Positions 20,382-33,453 of a stretch of DNA of 64,000 nt are shown in pieces (the stretch's first letter is position 1; each line of letters starts with the position of its first letter). The stretch is from contig BCIX01000001.1 of assembly GCA_001600095.1 (NCBI GenBank), positions 3,869,198 to 3,933,197 of the forward strand, in the 5' to 3' direction. The notes beneath the pieces are model-generated. The model was not told the origin of the DNA and did not search any database. It was given only the letters and a program-made list of their open reading frames with translations. The DNA comes from Bullera alba. Taxonomy: Eukaryota; Basidiomycota; Tremellomycetes; Tremellales; Bulleraceae. The translations under genes and the position numbers were made by a program.

Positions 20382-21885
20382 ATGGACATCGCGGCTCAAG
20401 AGAACGTCAGACGGGCCGAACGATGTGAGGGTTCTACGAAGTCGATCACTGAGAGAGCGAGCTGATCACTCCGGTAGGGATCAAGGACAAGAAAATCGGG
20501 GAAGGTACTTTCGCCAATGTGTACAAGGGCTCCGAGAAGGGGACAGGGAGGCAGGGTGAGCGGAGGCTGTGCTTCAGGCTTAGACTATCGTTATGGGGAG
20601 TGGTCTGACGTCTGCATAGTCGCGATCAAGAAGATCAAAGTTGGGGAGATGCGAGACGGGCTGGACATGACGGCGTTGCGAGAAGTCAAATTCTTGCAGG
20701 AACTGCATCATCCGAACATCATAGAGGTGGGTCTCAGCTGAGCTCTAAGATTCTCAGCTACGCTTTGGGATGGCCCAACTGATCCTGTGTGCTAGCTGCT
20801 CGACGTGTACTCCGTGAAGCAAAACATCAATCTCGTGCTGGAATTTCTGGATACAGACTTGGAAGCTATCCTGAGGGACAACCAGCATCTGAAACTGGAG
20901 AACGGCGATTATAAAAGCTGGATGATGATGACTCTGAGAGGGCTCCAGTACATCCACCGACATGGCGTTCTGCATCGGGTGAGTGCGAAACGCAGATTGG
21001 GAGACAGCAGAGCTGACAGAGAGATTCTGGAGTAGGACCTCAAACCGAACAATTTGTTGATTGCAGCCAATGGGGAACTCAAGATTGCGGACTTTGGTTT
21101 GGCTAGGGAATTTGGTGATGCTGGCGATAGGATGACCTGCCAGGTTATCACCAGGTGAGGCGCCGCGTCCACTTCAGGCTTTCGCTAGAATGAGCCTCGA
21201 GACTATTGATTGACTCATCCTCTAGATGGTACCGGCCGCCCGAGCTGTTATGGGGAGCTAGACACTACTCGACGGCAGTGGACATGTGGTCAGTAGGGAC
21301 CATCTTCGTCGAGATGGTATGGAGAGCACCGTTTCTGCCTGGGGAGACGGATATGGACCAGTTGAGGCGGATCTTCATGATGATGGGCTCTCCGACGGAG
21401 AAAGACTGGCCTGTAAGTCGCAGTCACAGGTTGGGTGATACGATCCTGAATGGTAACCATAGGGTCACACCTCACTGCCCGACTACCACACGCCCGCCCC
21501 TGCACCAAAGCAGCAGTGGTGGCATGTTCTTGCATCATTAGGAACCGAAGCCTCGGATCTTTTGCGCGAACTGCTTCAGCTTAATCCGTCCGCTCGACCA
21601 TCCGCGAAAGAGGTACGTGAATGACGCCGGCAAATACTTTGCATATCGCTCAGCTAACTCTTCTAGGCATTGCTCCACCGCTACTTCAAAGCTCTACCGG
21701 CGCCCACGCCGCCAGCCAGTCTGCCAAAACCAACCGCAGAGCTCAGACCAAGAGCTATAGCCCCTGATGAGGTCAACGGCAAGCCGCCACTAGGAGAGAG
21801 CGGGGACGGTAATCTGAAGCGCAAGGCCGAACTGCCTGATGAAAACGGTTTGAGCGGTCGCAAGGTTGCAAGGAAGCTCTTCTGA
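20382..21885 (+). CDS. KIN28: Cyclin-dependent kinase of the CDK7/Kin28 (TFIIH) type; 5' end uncertain
   Basis: Exons joined at introns 20556-20619, 20727-20795, 20979-21035, 21155-21225, 21413-21462 and one near 21613-21666 give a complete kinase domain: glycine loop [18 protein letters not shown], the helix [23 protein letters not shown], catalytic [15 protein letters not shown], an activation segment with RMTCQVITR, and [15 protein letters not shown]. The TALRE helix and LEFLDTDLE track CDK7/Kin28 closely, so the protein should phosphorylate the RNA polymerase II CTD within TFIIH. The C-terminal tail is Pro-rich then basic. The first exon is unclear: the kinase frame has a TGA shortly upstream of ELITPVG and no ATG after it, so a further intron must join an upstream ATG (20372 or 20382). 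Confidence 0.87.
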
Positions 21886-22387
21886 GCGATAGGCTACGAC
21901 CCGCGCCCATGGGCGCCAACACTGCATCTTCATATCTTCATATACCCAGCATTTCTCGTCCATATCTGTACTACGTTGTATCGTATGCACTACTGCATCG
22001 TTCTTACTCAAGCCCTGACCTACAGTGACCTCAAAGTGACCTGCATCGGCCACAGGCCCACAAGTCAGCGACCCGGCGAGCCGCGGAGACGAATTGAGTT
22101 CGGTCGAATTTGATTCCGCACCGAGTGGGCGACGCGCTACGCCGAAGGGCAGACATCATCCCATGTTTTGCTCAGCCTCACTGTTAATCTCGCTCATTCT
22201 TCAACCAAGGCTCTCTTTCACCTCATCTCGACCATCAGTATTGGATACGGCTGGAGATTACTACCTGCTGTGAACTCAGCTTACTCCAGCTCGGACGAAG
22301 CTTGCGCGAAGGAGCCTACCCGAGGCAGGTTTGCGCGGCAGGTTTCACCAGAAACGCCCCCTTTGTCACCATTGCGGCCAAAACACA
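21886..22387. other. Intergenic region upstream of CDC50 homologue
   Basis: This region lies between two plus-strand genes and includes the kinase 3' UTR and the promoter or leader of the flippase subunit gene. Purine- and pyrimidine-rich stretches are present but no gene is seen. Confidence 0.35.
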
Positions 22388-24078
22388 ATGGCCATTTTCA
22401 ATCGCAAGAACAAGAACAAGGTCGATGACAACGCCGCTCCCACGGATAAGGAGAAGGTGAAATGGTCCAAACGACCAGCTAGTCAGTTTACGCCCTTTAC
22501 CTAATGCCCAATGCCTATGGATTACTGATTGACCAATGCCTATTAGACACCGCTTTCAAGCAGCAGCGTCTGAAAGCGTGGCAGCCGATCTTGACGCCCA
22601 AAGCCGTCTTACCGACCTTGTTCATCGTCGGACTCATTTTTGCGCCTATAGGAGCATTGATCGTATGGGGAAGTGGGAAAGTCACGACCATCGAGCTGGA
22701 TTACACAGATTGCGATGAGCAGGCGCCAACAGATGGCACGTTTGCTGCCATGCCAAGTGGCCAGTACAACTGTGAGTAGAGCTTGGGGTATTGACCAATC
22801 CACCGGACTTGGCGATTGCTCCTCTCGATCGCTATCGTTGTCAAAACGCCTGCTAATTGTACACCGTTCCAGACGACCTGAAATCAGGAGCCGACATATC
22901 TGAATCAGCGATTGCCTCGCCTACTTGGTCTTTCAGCAATGTGTCCTCCCGAGCAGTTGGAGAAGAGGCCCAGTGTCAAATCGAGTTTGAGGTTCCGTAC
23001 GACCTCGGTAAGTTCAGATGCCAAATGACCGTCTTAGTGCTCACCAAAAATCGCGCATTCTCCAATATTATAGGACCTGGCGTTTTCCTCTACTACAAGC
23101 TCACAAACTACTACCAGAACCACCGAAGATACGTCCAGAGTATGGACACTGGACAGCTCCACGGCGATGCCGTCTCTGCGTGAGTCATGTGGTACAGACT
23201 CGGCTCAAGAAACTGACATGTCATTCTACAGAAACGACCTGGACGGCGGCAACTGCAAACCTATCACATCGCAAGATGGCAAGCCGTACTACCCATGCGG
23301 ACTGATAGCAAACAGTTTGTTCAACGGTAAGTTGCATGAGATCGTCAAGATTGAAGTTGTCACTGATCGCCGATTCCGTCAGATACATTCCCGTCCGTGG
23401 TTCTGCTCAACCCTCAGAGTGAGCTGCATTGGATCTGGCATTTGACCTAACTGACCTTGTGCTTCGCGTAGATGGCGGCCAGAACGAGACCTACGCTTTT
23501 TCGGAGAACGGGATCGCCTGGGGAGGTATTGCGAACAACTACGCCGATAGACCAGACTATGCCAGTCCACAGGACGTCTTGCCTCCTCCTAATTGGGAGA
23601 GGAGATACCCTGGCGGTTACAGCGAGTTCCCTAACTTGAGGGAAGACGAGCACTTCCAGGTCTGGATGCGTATCGCTGCTCTGCCGACATTCCGAAAGCT
23701 TTGGGCCAGAAACGACAACGACGTCATGAGCCGGGGCCGATATAGGGTAGTGGCCAACATGAGTGAGCGGTACCCGCCTATATGACTATACGTTGAAGCT
23801 GACACCTTTTTAGACTATCCTGTCAAGCAGTTCTCCGGCACAAAGAGCATTGTCATCTCGACCGTCTCGTGGATCGGAGGTAAACAGCCGTTCCTCGGAT
23901 GGGCCTACATCGCCGCTGCCATCCTCTGCGTTTCTCTCGCTGTCATCGGATTGATCAGGCATCTGATTCGGCCACGAAAGCTGGGCGACATGAGTCGTGA
24001 GTCGTCGTGGTTCATCCGATATTAGTTGACACTGACGGTCGGGCAGTCCTGTCTTGGAACCAACCTGGCGCTCATTGA
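22388..24078 (+). CDS. CDC50: CDC50/LEM3-family subunit of P4-ATPase lipid flippase
   Basis: The predicted protein has 398 residues from nine exons: 22388-22481, 22547-22771, 22873-23007, 23074-23179, 23232-23326, 23383-23418, 23472-23762, 23814-23996 and 24047-24078. The sum is in frame. The cytosolic N-terminus carries the family motif NTAFKQQRLKAWQPILTP, followed by TM1 (about residues 52-75). The ectodomain contains paired cysteines and FLYYKLTNYYQNHRRYV, NDLDG...C and PCGLIANSLFND segments. A second TM (LGWAYIAAAILCVSLAVIGLI) precedes the short tail LGDMSLLSWNQP. Such proteins chaperone P4-ATPases and are needed for phosphatidylserine flipping in Golgi/endosomal and plasma membranes. The start ATG has a strong CACAATGG context. 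Confidence 0.93.
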
Positions 24079-24220
24079 TTCGTATAGAATGATCGAGGAT
24101 GTCGTATACACTTGCGAGGCGTCGGTGGCGATTTTTGTTCCTAGATCGATGTCCCGAGGTGTGTACCGTATGCACTTTTCTACAGCTCGGCGGCTTCGGG
24201 ACAAACCAACAGCGAGGTGC

Positions 24221-25926
24221 TCAATACCACATTGAAACGCTCCATCCTGGTCCCGTTCCTTCTCCCCGCATCGCGTGCCACCATCCAGGCGGCATCACGA
24301 GCAAGTCTCCCGGCTCGAGAATCGTCTCCTGTGCTTCTGGCCAGACGTGCTCGAAGAAATCTGGGTATCGCTCCCGCAGCTCGTCTGTCGTTAAATTGCC
24401 GGAGCGGAAGATGGGCACTTTGGAAGTATTGGTCATATACTTTTCCGCGAGGTCGCTCCCGTCTTCCTCGGTATCAGACTGCTCGTCTGGTTCGTGAGAC
24501 TGGCCGTAGGCGTACATGTGAGGTGCGGAGGTAGGCGGAGCGAGCCAGACCCGCTTCTTACCCAGCACTTGAGCGTAGCAGTTGAAGTGAGGATCCTTGA
24601 CCTTGACATCAGCCGAGCTATGGTGAACTACGCACGAGAGTGTCACTCACGGTGTGCGCTGGGCTCACTATACCGGAGGCCGAGTTACCTATCCAGACAT
24701 TGATCGATGGACCATCCGGCACCGGCTGGTACTTTGCTAAACGAAGTGATTCGTCAAGATTCTGAGGCTCAGGCGGCTCGGACCATACGTAGTCTGGCAG
24801 CGAGAATTCCTTCTCCAACTGTGGGAACTGTCGGAAGAGAGTATGCTGAGCCAAATACAGCGGGAGGTCGGGTATCGGCTCGTCGTTCTGTCCCTTGCAG
24901 CCCGGTGAGGTCGCTTCCTGGGGCTCGGCTTGGATGTCGTCGTACCCGGCTCTGGAAAGAAACTGTCGGAAAGGTATGATTCTCTGACCCCAGTCGGTGT
25001 CGACGTACGCGCCACCTAGCTCAACGGGAACGACGCGCCCTTCGCCCACTTGATCCAGGAGATATGATGCGGATGCCCAATACCGCATAGCTGGCCATGG
25101 CGGGGTGGCAGCGGTATCTGATTCGTCGTTGAGATAACCCCTGACCACAAAGGGCGTGGTCGAGTAAGTTTTGGTATAGGAAGTCATGCTAGGAGGTGGG
25201 GATAGCTCCGTAATGGGTGATCGCGCAAAGAGGGATGGGATCACAAGATCCAGTTTTCCGGGTCCGCTCTGCGAAGAGGGAGACAACCGCATCCTCTTGC
25301 TGGGTCGGACATCCAATGAGGCCGACTGGGCAGGTGACTCAGATAGCGGTCCTAGTCGAGGCAAGCCTAGGTCTTGCGCTTGTCGGATCAAGGTGTGAAC
25401 CCATTTCGACCGGTCGGTACCAACGGCACCAGAGACTATAATCGCCAGGTCGAGCCTTCGGACAATGTCCAACCAATAAAACCTTGTATACCCAGCTTCA
25501 CCGACCGGTACCCCTGTCGCAATATCGAGTAGGGACAGGACAATGGAGGAATCGGTGTGCAATCGCAGCCAGTGGGATTGTACACTGTGGAAATCCACAG
25601 AATTGATGTAATCGTTTGACAGCGCCAGCAGCGTTTCCAATTGCGCTTTGAGCCTGCTGTCCTGAGGTCCGCTGGCCGATGGCCTGCCTCCGGCTTGTGA
25701 CTGCACATAGAGCCGGGTCTTGATGTGAATCACCGACTGCGTCAAAGTCGACAAGATGACCGGTCCGCATCTGATCAGATCTGCTGAGAGTCAGTTTCGG
25801 TGTTCGAAGGGGTGACTGAACCCAATTGGGCTGGTGTTCTGCCTCACCTTTCGTGGAAACGTCTTCATCATTGTGGAGCAAGTCACGGAACTGCTCTGCC
25901 AGCTGTACCAGTACCTCGAAGCCCAT
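24221..25926 (-). CDS. JmjC-domain protein of the KDM8/JMJD5 type
   Basis: Three exons: MGFEVLVQLAEQFRDLL... (from 25926), a long exon ending SPAHT at about 24653, and the last exon DPHFNCYAQVLGKKRVW...SVSMWY ending at 24221. The final splice joins HT to D and creates the HxD iron-binding motif. The distal histidine is in MPPGWWHAM and a lysine/tyrosine framework precedes it. LYLAQHTLFRQFPQLEKEF upstream matches the strand order of KDM8-like cupins. The N-terminal half is helical with a Ser-rich, basic insert. Proteins of this group are 2-oxoglutarate-dependent arginyl hydroxylases or, by some reports, histone demethylases or proteases; the substrate here is unknown. It is convergent with CDC50, 142 bp apart. 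Confidence 0.88.
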
Positions 25927-26140
25927 TGGCCGAACAGGTCGCCGCTTTAGCTGATCAGCGGGTACCGGATTTTGTCAATGACAAGTACAACACTGAACAT
26001 GAAACGCCGAGGATGTTTCGAATACCCCACGCCGTTCGCACCGAGATCGACGTCGAGCGGATAAGGTTATCGAATGCACGGCAAATGTCCGATGTTTCCA
26101 TTCCTCGATGTCAACTGCATGTCTACTTTGCTATGATGAG

Positions 26141-29100
26141 CTACGCGCCAAAGAGTCTGAATATGAGGTACAATGTGGAGCATATGAATCTGAAGATAGC
26201 CATGCCCGACACAAAGACTACGCCCGTAACTATCAGCCTTGAACTTTCTACAGAGGTCTTCACGGCACTTACCGAGGATGACTAGCATGTATACGGCAGT
26301 CACGTTCGATCCTCCACCAGTGAAAGTCGCACTGGCGTCACCGCCCGATAAGACCAGACTCGCCAGCAGGGCATTCGATAATGACCACAGCAACAGTAGC
26401 TGGTTCTACATCAGTAACAGTTGAAACCCGTCGCGGGTGACTTACGTTCGTCCTGAAATTGGCCTGTCATCGAGGTATGAGCGAGAGCGAGAGGATCGAG
26501 AAGCGCACTCACATATACATCCTTTTGCTTCTGCTCCGACACTTCTCCCTTTGGAGGCAACTCGTCGGCGTCGACTTTGGCTCGTTTCAATCGAATGTTG
26601 TCCAATGCGTCCTGGTACGCAATGTCGATATCCTGCTGGGCGGATACGAGTGCCACTTCGACTTGGTTGCCAACACCAGAGACGGCTCCGAGCTCGGTGG
26701 GCTCTGCCGCATCCGATCCTTTCGTTCCCCACGACAGATCGTGCCTAGAGAGAGTTAGCTGATGATTGGCAGGATAGAGCCGGTTTCTCTTACAGGTTGG
26801 AGTAGGCGTACTGTCGATCAGTCAGCTTGCGAAATCTTCGTCGTACAACACAGCTTGTCAAATACTCACAATGTTAAGCTGAGTATCAGAAAGTGTTAGG
26901 TCAGTGGTTCCCAGCAGACTCTGGACAGCATACTCACGACGTTGATGTAAGCTGTAAGAGGGTCGATCAGCGATGCTCGGAGACATAGATGCGCTAGCAC
27001 TCACTTGGCGAGAACAGGATATACTGCGCGAAACACGTGAGGATATGCCTATGCCATCAGCTTCACTCCGACAAGCCGCGACTCACCAAGGGTCCATTGC
27101 CAGGATACTGGACACGATGAAAACACCGTACGTCGTGACTAGCGAAACGACCATGTTTGTGAAGACCGGGCTGCCGATATTCTTGACGGCCTGGACAGTG
27201 CACAACACGGCACCGACCAGCATACTAAGGGTAAATATGAGCGACAATCCAGGCGGAGTAGTCGCATTCCGACCTACTACATGGTGAGCACGGCGAACAG
27301 GTAGATAGCAGACTTGTATTTCCAAGGTGATCTGAAGCGACTTAGCGGTATGATCGACCTTTCAGTCAGCTTGACTCACCCCTGGGGTCTGTTCCCCATG
27401 GCGAAGATGAAGCATGCCACCAGTACACCGAGGTATCCGTACTAACAGTCGTCAACTTGCTTGTCGATCAGCTTAGGCATGCGTCACTTACCTGACAGAT
27501 CCGATTCAGCACCCAAATCTTTGGTATACCGAATTGAGGTGCCTCCAATGCACTTGTTAAGATCACCTGGTACCTTCGTCAATACTGGCAGCTTCATCAA
27601 TGTCAATCGGACTCGCGAAGAAGACGTAGAAGTTGGCAAGCGAGAACCACGTGAAAAGGAGGTTGAGCGCGTTGTACACGAATTCCAGCATCAAAGACAC
27701 TTTACGAGGGAACGAGTGATCCGATCGCCAAACTTGTCGAACGTGTATCAACGAGTACACCTAGTATTTACTCAGCGACCTTCTCAGCCTCTCGCCAACG
27801 GAATCAGCTTACTGCGGCGAAGAAGGATCCGTTCAACCATCTAGCAGTCCACTTAGCAAGTTGGTCTTGGTGGGTTCGAGGTCACGATACTCACCGACGA
27901 CGTTGGGCGATAAACTCCGGGATGCTATCGGGACAATCGGTCTCTCCGACGGCGGACTTGACGAACTTGAGAACCCAATTGGCCTTGGCTTTGGCACTTT
28001 GACATGTATCAGTAGACTGTTATCGAGAGTTTGTGACTGGACTTACATGATTTCGAAACACAGGATACGGTCTTCGGCGAGGTACTACCCAAAAAGTCAG
28101 TCAAATCACATCATTCCCTCTAGCCTTCGCAATGCTAGTATGCAGGCAAGACACGTACCCTATCATGGCAGATGTCAGTGGAGCTCCACCACACATTGTA
28201 CAACGACTCACATGTTCGCGGTGAATGTGTCTGCTTTTCCGGTGTTCAGCTGTTCACCCTGGAAGTAAGAAGCCAAGGGTCCCGTTCCATCCGCGTTGTT
28301 CTGCAGAGCGATCCACTGAAGACTAAGTTCAGATCGGAGACCACTCTCCCTCCTACGGTACGTACCCTGTAGGCTGAGAAGGCACCAGGCAGGACTGTGC
28401 AGTATCCGAACAGACTCTCCATTGGCTTGTCGAGAATGTTGGACATCTTGTACTCGAAGCATTGCGCAGCCACTAGCTATTGTTAGCATCGCTCTAGTCA
28501 GTCAAAGCAGTAGGAAGACGTACCCAAGGGGTTGAGCAAACTTCGCCATGTTTTGCCCTTGAACGTAGCAATTTCTCCACAAGCGCCTCCGACCTTGGAG
28601 TTGCGGTCGAATGCCTTCCAGAGGTGATAGAGCGACTTCGTCTCGGGCCGCGTTCCGACATCCAGCAAAATACAGATGTTGGGCTAGGGCACAGGAAGAT
28701 CAGTCAAATGGCAATGATCTAGGATGGCGGACATACAGCCAACAGCGGGGCAAATGCATTGAAGAACCACCGGTGCGAGTTGATCTTCTTGGCCTAAATC
28801 GCTACATCAATGATTGCCTGACATTTCACCAGACTGAGCTGCTCACATTCTTCTCCTTCATACAGAAGATGATTTGACATGGGACGATACCCTTGTCTGG
28901 GTACTTGAAGTGCATGTCTGGGTCCAAGGCGAAACTGGTCGTGTATTCGAACACATGAGCTGTGACTGGTCTGTCCTTTACTTTGCTGGTCATGGCACCT
29001 GAAGAAAGGTCAGCTCTGCACAAACGCAGTGATTACGATCTACTGACCTTCTTGGAAGACACCCAGGGCTGAAAGGCAGTCCAGGACACGGGGGTTGACG

Positions 29101-30526
29101 TTCTTACGACCATCGGCAACAATGCACACAACAACCTAATGCAGTGATCAGCGAGATTCGAGCGTGGCTGGATCCACCAACCTTTTGCCATCCGTCCTTG
29201 CCCCACACACGCGAGTTTTTCCTCCCGCAGAGATGGGAGATATTCTTCATGACTCCGTACAGGGTTCTGCAGAACAACTGAGCGTCTTCATTGTACATTG
29301 TGATAACGATGAACAGCTCGGTCTGCCTTGGCGGGTTGCACAGGTTTTGTCGCAATCGTAGACCAGAAGCAGCAAAGTCATCTGGGTCGGTAGTGACAGC
29401 GGTGTATCTGCAGGTAGTATGTCAGTTGCTAGCGGCAAAGAAGTTTTGACCTGACCTACCTTGTGCTCTTCTGCTCCTCTACACCTTTGACAGGGAGGAA
29501 TTGAGCCAATCTCGTCGGGATAGGCATGTCCACGGCGAAGAAACCATTCGCATCCAGAGTGGCCTTTTGCTTGATTCTCCTATGTCCGGCGGCATTATGC
29601 TCTCTCCTTCCCACTCTACCGGTGGGTGCGGGTCCAAAGTGCTGTGTAGCGGCACTACCCATAATCTGCGCGTTCATATCCGCGAAAGAGAGGGCGTTGG
29701 AGCCTGTTGTAGGGCTTTGAACGTGAATGGCGGGCAGATGACCGATATCACCCAGTTCATCGTTCAAGCCACCCATGGCAGACTTTTCGTCCCAGAACGG
29801 TCCGGTCTCGTAGGGATTGCTGTAGTATTCCTTCTTCTCGTCCCCATCAAAAGCCCGATCTTGAGTGGGATACGTCAACAGTCCCTTCTCCATCTCCCCC
29901 TCTTCGTTGCCTCCATATCGATATCCCTCATCGCCGTATCCTCCATCATAGCTTTTGTCGTAGCCGGGAGATGGTGATTGAGACGCAGCGGGCTGTCTGC
30001 CCACTGGTGTGGCGGTATGGGTAAAGCGGACAGTGTTGGACTGGTGAAAGCCGACATTGACGTCCGGATGGTTCATATCGCTCGGAGGGAGGTATAGCGG
30101 CAGAGGCTGCATATTCACCAGAGGTGGAGGTGACACCATTGGATTCGGCACATTCTCTCCCCTAGATCTCGCCAAGGCCGCTTCGAAGAAGGGCAACGTG
30201 CTACCTCCATGCTGACTGGGCGGGGGACTGAAAGTGTGGTATATACTGGACTGGGGAGGTGGACTGAACACCGGTGCTGGAGGCTGATATGCAGGCCCGG
30301 AAGGTCCATAGCTCAAGTGCGTGGGGACCGGCTGAGCATATTGCGGCTCTCGCTGAAGAAGCCTTTGCTGCGGATTGTCATAAGGAGGAGCGGGGTTGTC
30401 GTATCGATATCCACTGGAAGCATGGCTGACCGCTGACACTGGTGAGGGCGAGGAGACTGGCCGGATGGTGGAGAGTCGGTCTGAGTTCTGCTGCGTCTGA
30501 GGCAGACGTCGAGAGGAGTAGGGCAT
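26141..30526 (-). CDS. Chitin synthase (GT2, division 1, class I-III type)
   Basis: The start is [10 protein letters not shown] at 30526, and more than a dozen exons follow. The N-terminal 356-residue exon is Pro/Gln/Tyr-rich and disordered. The conserved domain follows: [25 protein letters not shown], the acceptor-site region [24 protein letters not shown], and QRRRW split by an intron ([11 protein letters not shown]), the signature of processive chitin synthases. Several C-terminal TM segments ([36 protein letters not shown]) lead to the final exon ending FRLFGA at 26141. The enzyme polymerises UDP-GlcNAc into chitin at the plasma membrane. No myosin motor domain is seen, which fits division 1. 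Which of the several paralogues this is cannot be told by eye. Confidence 0.92.
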
Positions 30527-30825
30527 CTTTGGATCTAGATCTGGGGTTCTTCAGGTACCATCAACCGGAAAATCAGGCAAGCGATCGGTGACGTTCGGGT
30601 ACTGTCCTGAAGTCTGGTTCTCCGAGGATGTCGAGCCTTGTCGGAAGTCGGTGGTCACGTTACTGCCCTGACTGAAGAGGTTGGTGTCGATGCAGATAGA
30701 GTAGATCAATAGATGAGAGTATGCACTCTGTGCTTTGTTTACAAGAAAAGACCAAAACACGAAATCAGGCTCGTCACCGGACGGAAGCAATTTCATTAGG
30801 CGTTCATTACGAGAACGGAACCTAA
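30527..30825. promoter_or_regulatory. Chitin synthase upstream region
   Basis: This roughly 300-bp stretch lies between the MFS gene's 3' end and the chitin synthase start, both on the minus strand. A 92-codon minus-strand frame lies here but has no recognisable features, so it is treated as 5' leader or promoter. Confidence 0.4.
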
Positions 30826-33148
30826 TCAAGTAGCCTCTCTCGCTCCGATTTGTAATTCCTCCTCGTCCTCCTTTTGTGAGCGGTGCTTGTCTAGCTTATG
30901 CCAACCCTCCATGCCCAGCGCGATAATTAGTGCAGCTGATCTACTCGTCAGATCGGACTCTGGAGGGGACAGAGATCATATATCCGACTCACCGGTCGCT
31001 GCGAAAGCCGAACAAGTCCAGAACGCCGCTCGGAGCCCTTTTAGCGTCGCCTCATCCGTCGACCTGCCGGCGGACAAGGCGGCTCTTTCGACGCTTTCCC
31101 TGATTTGAGTGGCGATGGCAAGGCCAACTGCGAAGCCGAGTCGACACGAGGTCTGGAATAGTCCGGCGGCAACACTTTGATCTTCCCTACACGTTTGAAC
31201 ACATCAGCGGAGGTAGAAGATGGTAAATGGGACCTCATAGCACTCACGGACATGCCGTTTGGGAGATGATGGTGGATCCAGCGGCTATGGTCCTGATGAG
31301 AGTTTCAGTCAGCTACTGTTTGTCAACGGCGGTTCCACTGACGCATCTGTGCCATAGATGACGACAAGGAAGGCCCATAAGTCGGCTTGCCAATACGCCC
31401 AGTGTGTCTCCCTCAAAGCGAAGATGACTGATGTTGCACTGGTGTCTCTCTTTCAGCCGCCGAGCTCTATCATTCCACTCGATCATGTCACTTACACTGA
31501 GATGGCGAGGCACACAGAGAGGAGCAGCCGAGAGCTGACTCGAGAAATGGTGAATGCCACGAGAAGCTAAACCAGAAGCGTCAGAACACCCCTTTCATAA
31601 CAACGGTGTGCCAGCTCACTCCTGCCGAAGAACCACTGAAGAAGGTAACGCTGAACTTGAGTCCCGCCTCGAATGGATCCATTTTCAGTATGTCGAAGTA
31701 CAGGTACGAGATGAAGACGAATGCGCTCTGTTTCAAAGAGACAGGTCGAACGCTAGTGAGTCAGCTTTCCCTTGAGGGGGAAGGTGGTAGCTCACGTCTG
31801 TCGCAGCCCAAGCGAAGAGCGAAGCGATGTAGATGACTAGGAGGTTCCGATGCTCCCAGGTCAACAAGCCCCTTGGTATGATCGGTGGTGCTTTCGTGTT
31901 GCCAGGTCGGAGTGCCGCTGTCGACAGCTGCATCGTGCGCCAGACGAATAGACCGAAGAGTATGGCGGAAATCACGAGAAGAGCGGGCAGATCTGATGTG
32001 AGGCCAATGCCATGAGCGAAAGGCGTAAGTCGAGTTGGACGGCTTACTCACAGGGCGCCTTCCACCCATTGTCGGCTGTTTGCGATATCGTCAAGGTCAA
32101 CAGCAATAGAAAGAGACTCGACCCTATCGAGAACGCTCCCAGCCAGTCGACCTTCCAATCCGCTGAAATTGGTGGATCTATTGGTATGAGCTTGTATCCA
32201 ACGACCAAGGGGATGAGGACGATCAAGCCCGAGGTGAAGAAACACGGTCTCCACGTCCATCGGTTGTATCTGATGAAAGCACCAGCTACAATCTCTCCCG
32301 AAGCAGCTCCCGCTGCGCCGCCTTTCTACGGGTCAGCTGGACGTGGTCCATTCGGTACATTACACTCACCGCAAGTGATCGCCACGTAAGCCAAAGTTCT
32401 CTTCCGACCCGCTGGGAAGAGACTGCCTATCAGTCCTGACGATGCAGGCAGCATGATAGCGCTGGACAGTCCGGAGAGACCCCGGCACACGTTGAGACTG
32501 GGTAGGTTCTGCAAAGAGGTCGAATCGTCAACAAAGTGCCCCCTGCCTGAGGTATCGCTTGACTCACGGGCATGAACGTTGACATGACGTTGAAGACGAT
32601 ATGTGTTACGCAACCTAGTAGATACCCCCTCCTCCTGCCGAACATGTCGCACAATCTCCCTGCGATGAGCTGGAAGCAACCCTAAGAACACCGAGACACA
32701 TGAGTGAGTACTGGTAAGAAACGGCTGGATATGAGGATAGCATACCCAGATCAGCATGAATGTCGCTGCCACCCATTGCGTTTCGCTATCGGATTTGTTG
32801 AACTCTTTGGCGATGACGGGCAGGATGAATGACGTCTGAAGGATGATCGCACACTGAGGGGATCCGGAGAATCAGCATTCGGTGTATGACCATGTGTAAG
32901 ACAAGTGGAAGACTCACAGCAGCTGCGAACACCACCAGTTGGGCAAGGCCGAAAATGATCAGTTGCCTGTCAGATAGCAGCTGGATAGGGCCTTCTTCTG
33001 CCTCTTCCCTTGCTGTCTCCTTAGAAGAGGTCAATCCTGGGTTCCCGCTTTCCAGCTCTGGTAGCAGATCGAGATCTTTCACCGACTTGTCGAGACATGA
33101 GACTTTGTCCTCGACGCCGAGTATCTCAAGCTCAGGAGATCTACTCAT
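30826..33148 (-). CDS. MFS drug:H+ antiporter-type transporter
   Basis: The start is MSRSPELEILG at 33148. A hydrophilic, acidic N-terminus of about 70 residues precedes the first TM (QLIIFGLAQLVVFAAA). Motif A is visible as LIAGRLCDMFGRRRG between TM2 and TM3, and motif-C-like glycine-rich TM5 sequence lies in NLPSLNVCRGLSG...ASSGLIGSLFP. Further TMs include SGLIVLIPLVVGYKLI, FSIGSSLFLLLLTLT and LLVISAILFGLFVW. The last exon encodes a charged tail (HKLDKHRSQKEDEEELQ) ending at 30826. The number of segments suggests the 14-TM DHA2 (ATR1-like) group, but I have not counted every one. Substrate unknown; related proteins export drugs, borate or metabolites. Confidence 0.85.
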
Positions 33149-33453
33149 GGGTGCGAGGGGGTGAGCAGCTGGGTGAATGCATTCCTCTCTCTGAATGCTA
33201 CCACTCTTATGCAGATCTTCCAGCCGGCAACTCAGCTCATTACTGATCAGTCCACCGTCGGGAACTCCTCGAACACGCTGTCGTGCCAGGCATCACAATG
33301 GAGTCGATCAATGATCGTCCCCCTCTTCCACACACACACCCGATCTCACTCCCGAATCCTTCGGCTTTATAGAACGAGTGCATTACGGCCATGACTCCTC
33401 GTAACTCACGCCGAGCCCATCGTCCGTCATGAGTAAATGCATACAGAGTGAAA
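33149..33453. promoter_or_regulatory. Upstream region of the MFS gene
   Basis: This 305-bp stretch lies between the 3' end of the antiporter gene and the MFS start, both minus strand. No gene is seen. Confidence 0.35.

Noticed and set aside
30551..30829. 92-codon minus-strand ORF upstream of chitin synthase
   Set aside because: It starts at a non-ATG codon or weak context, lies in the expected 5' leader and has no recognisable features.
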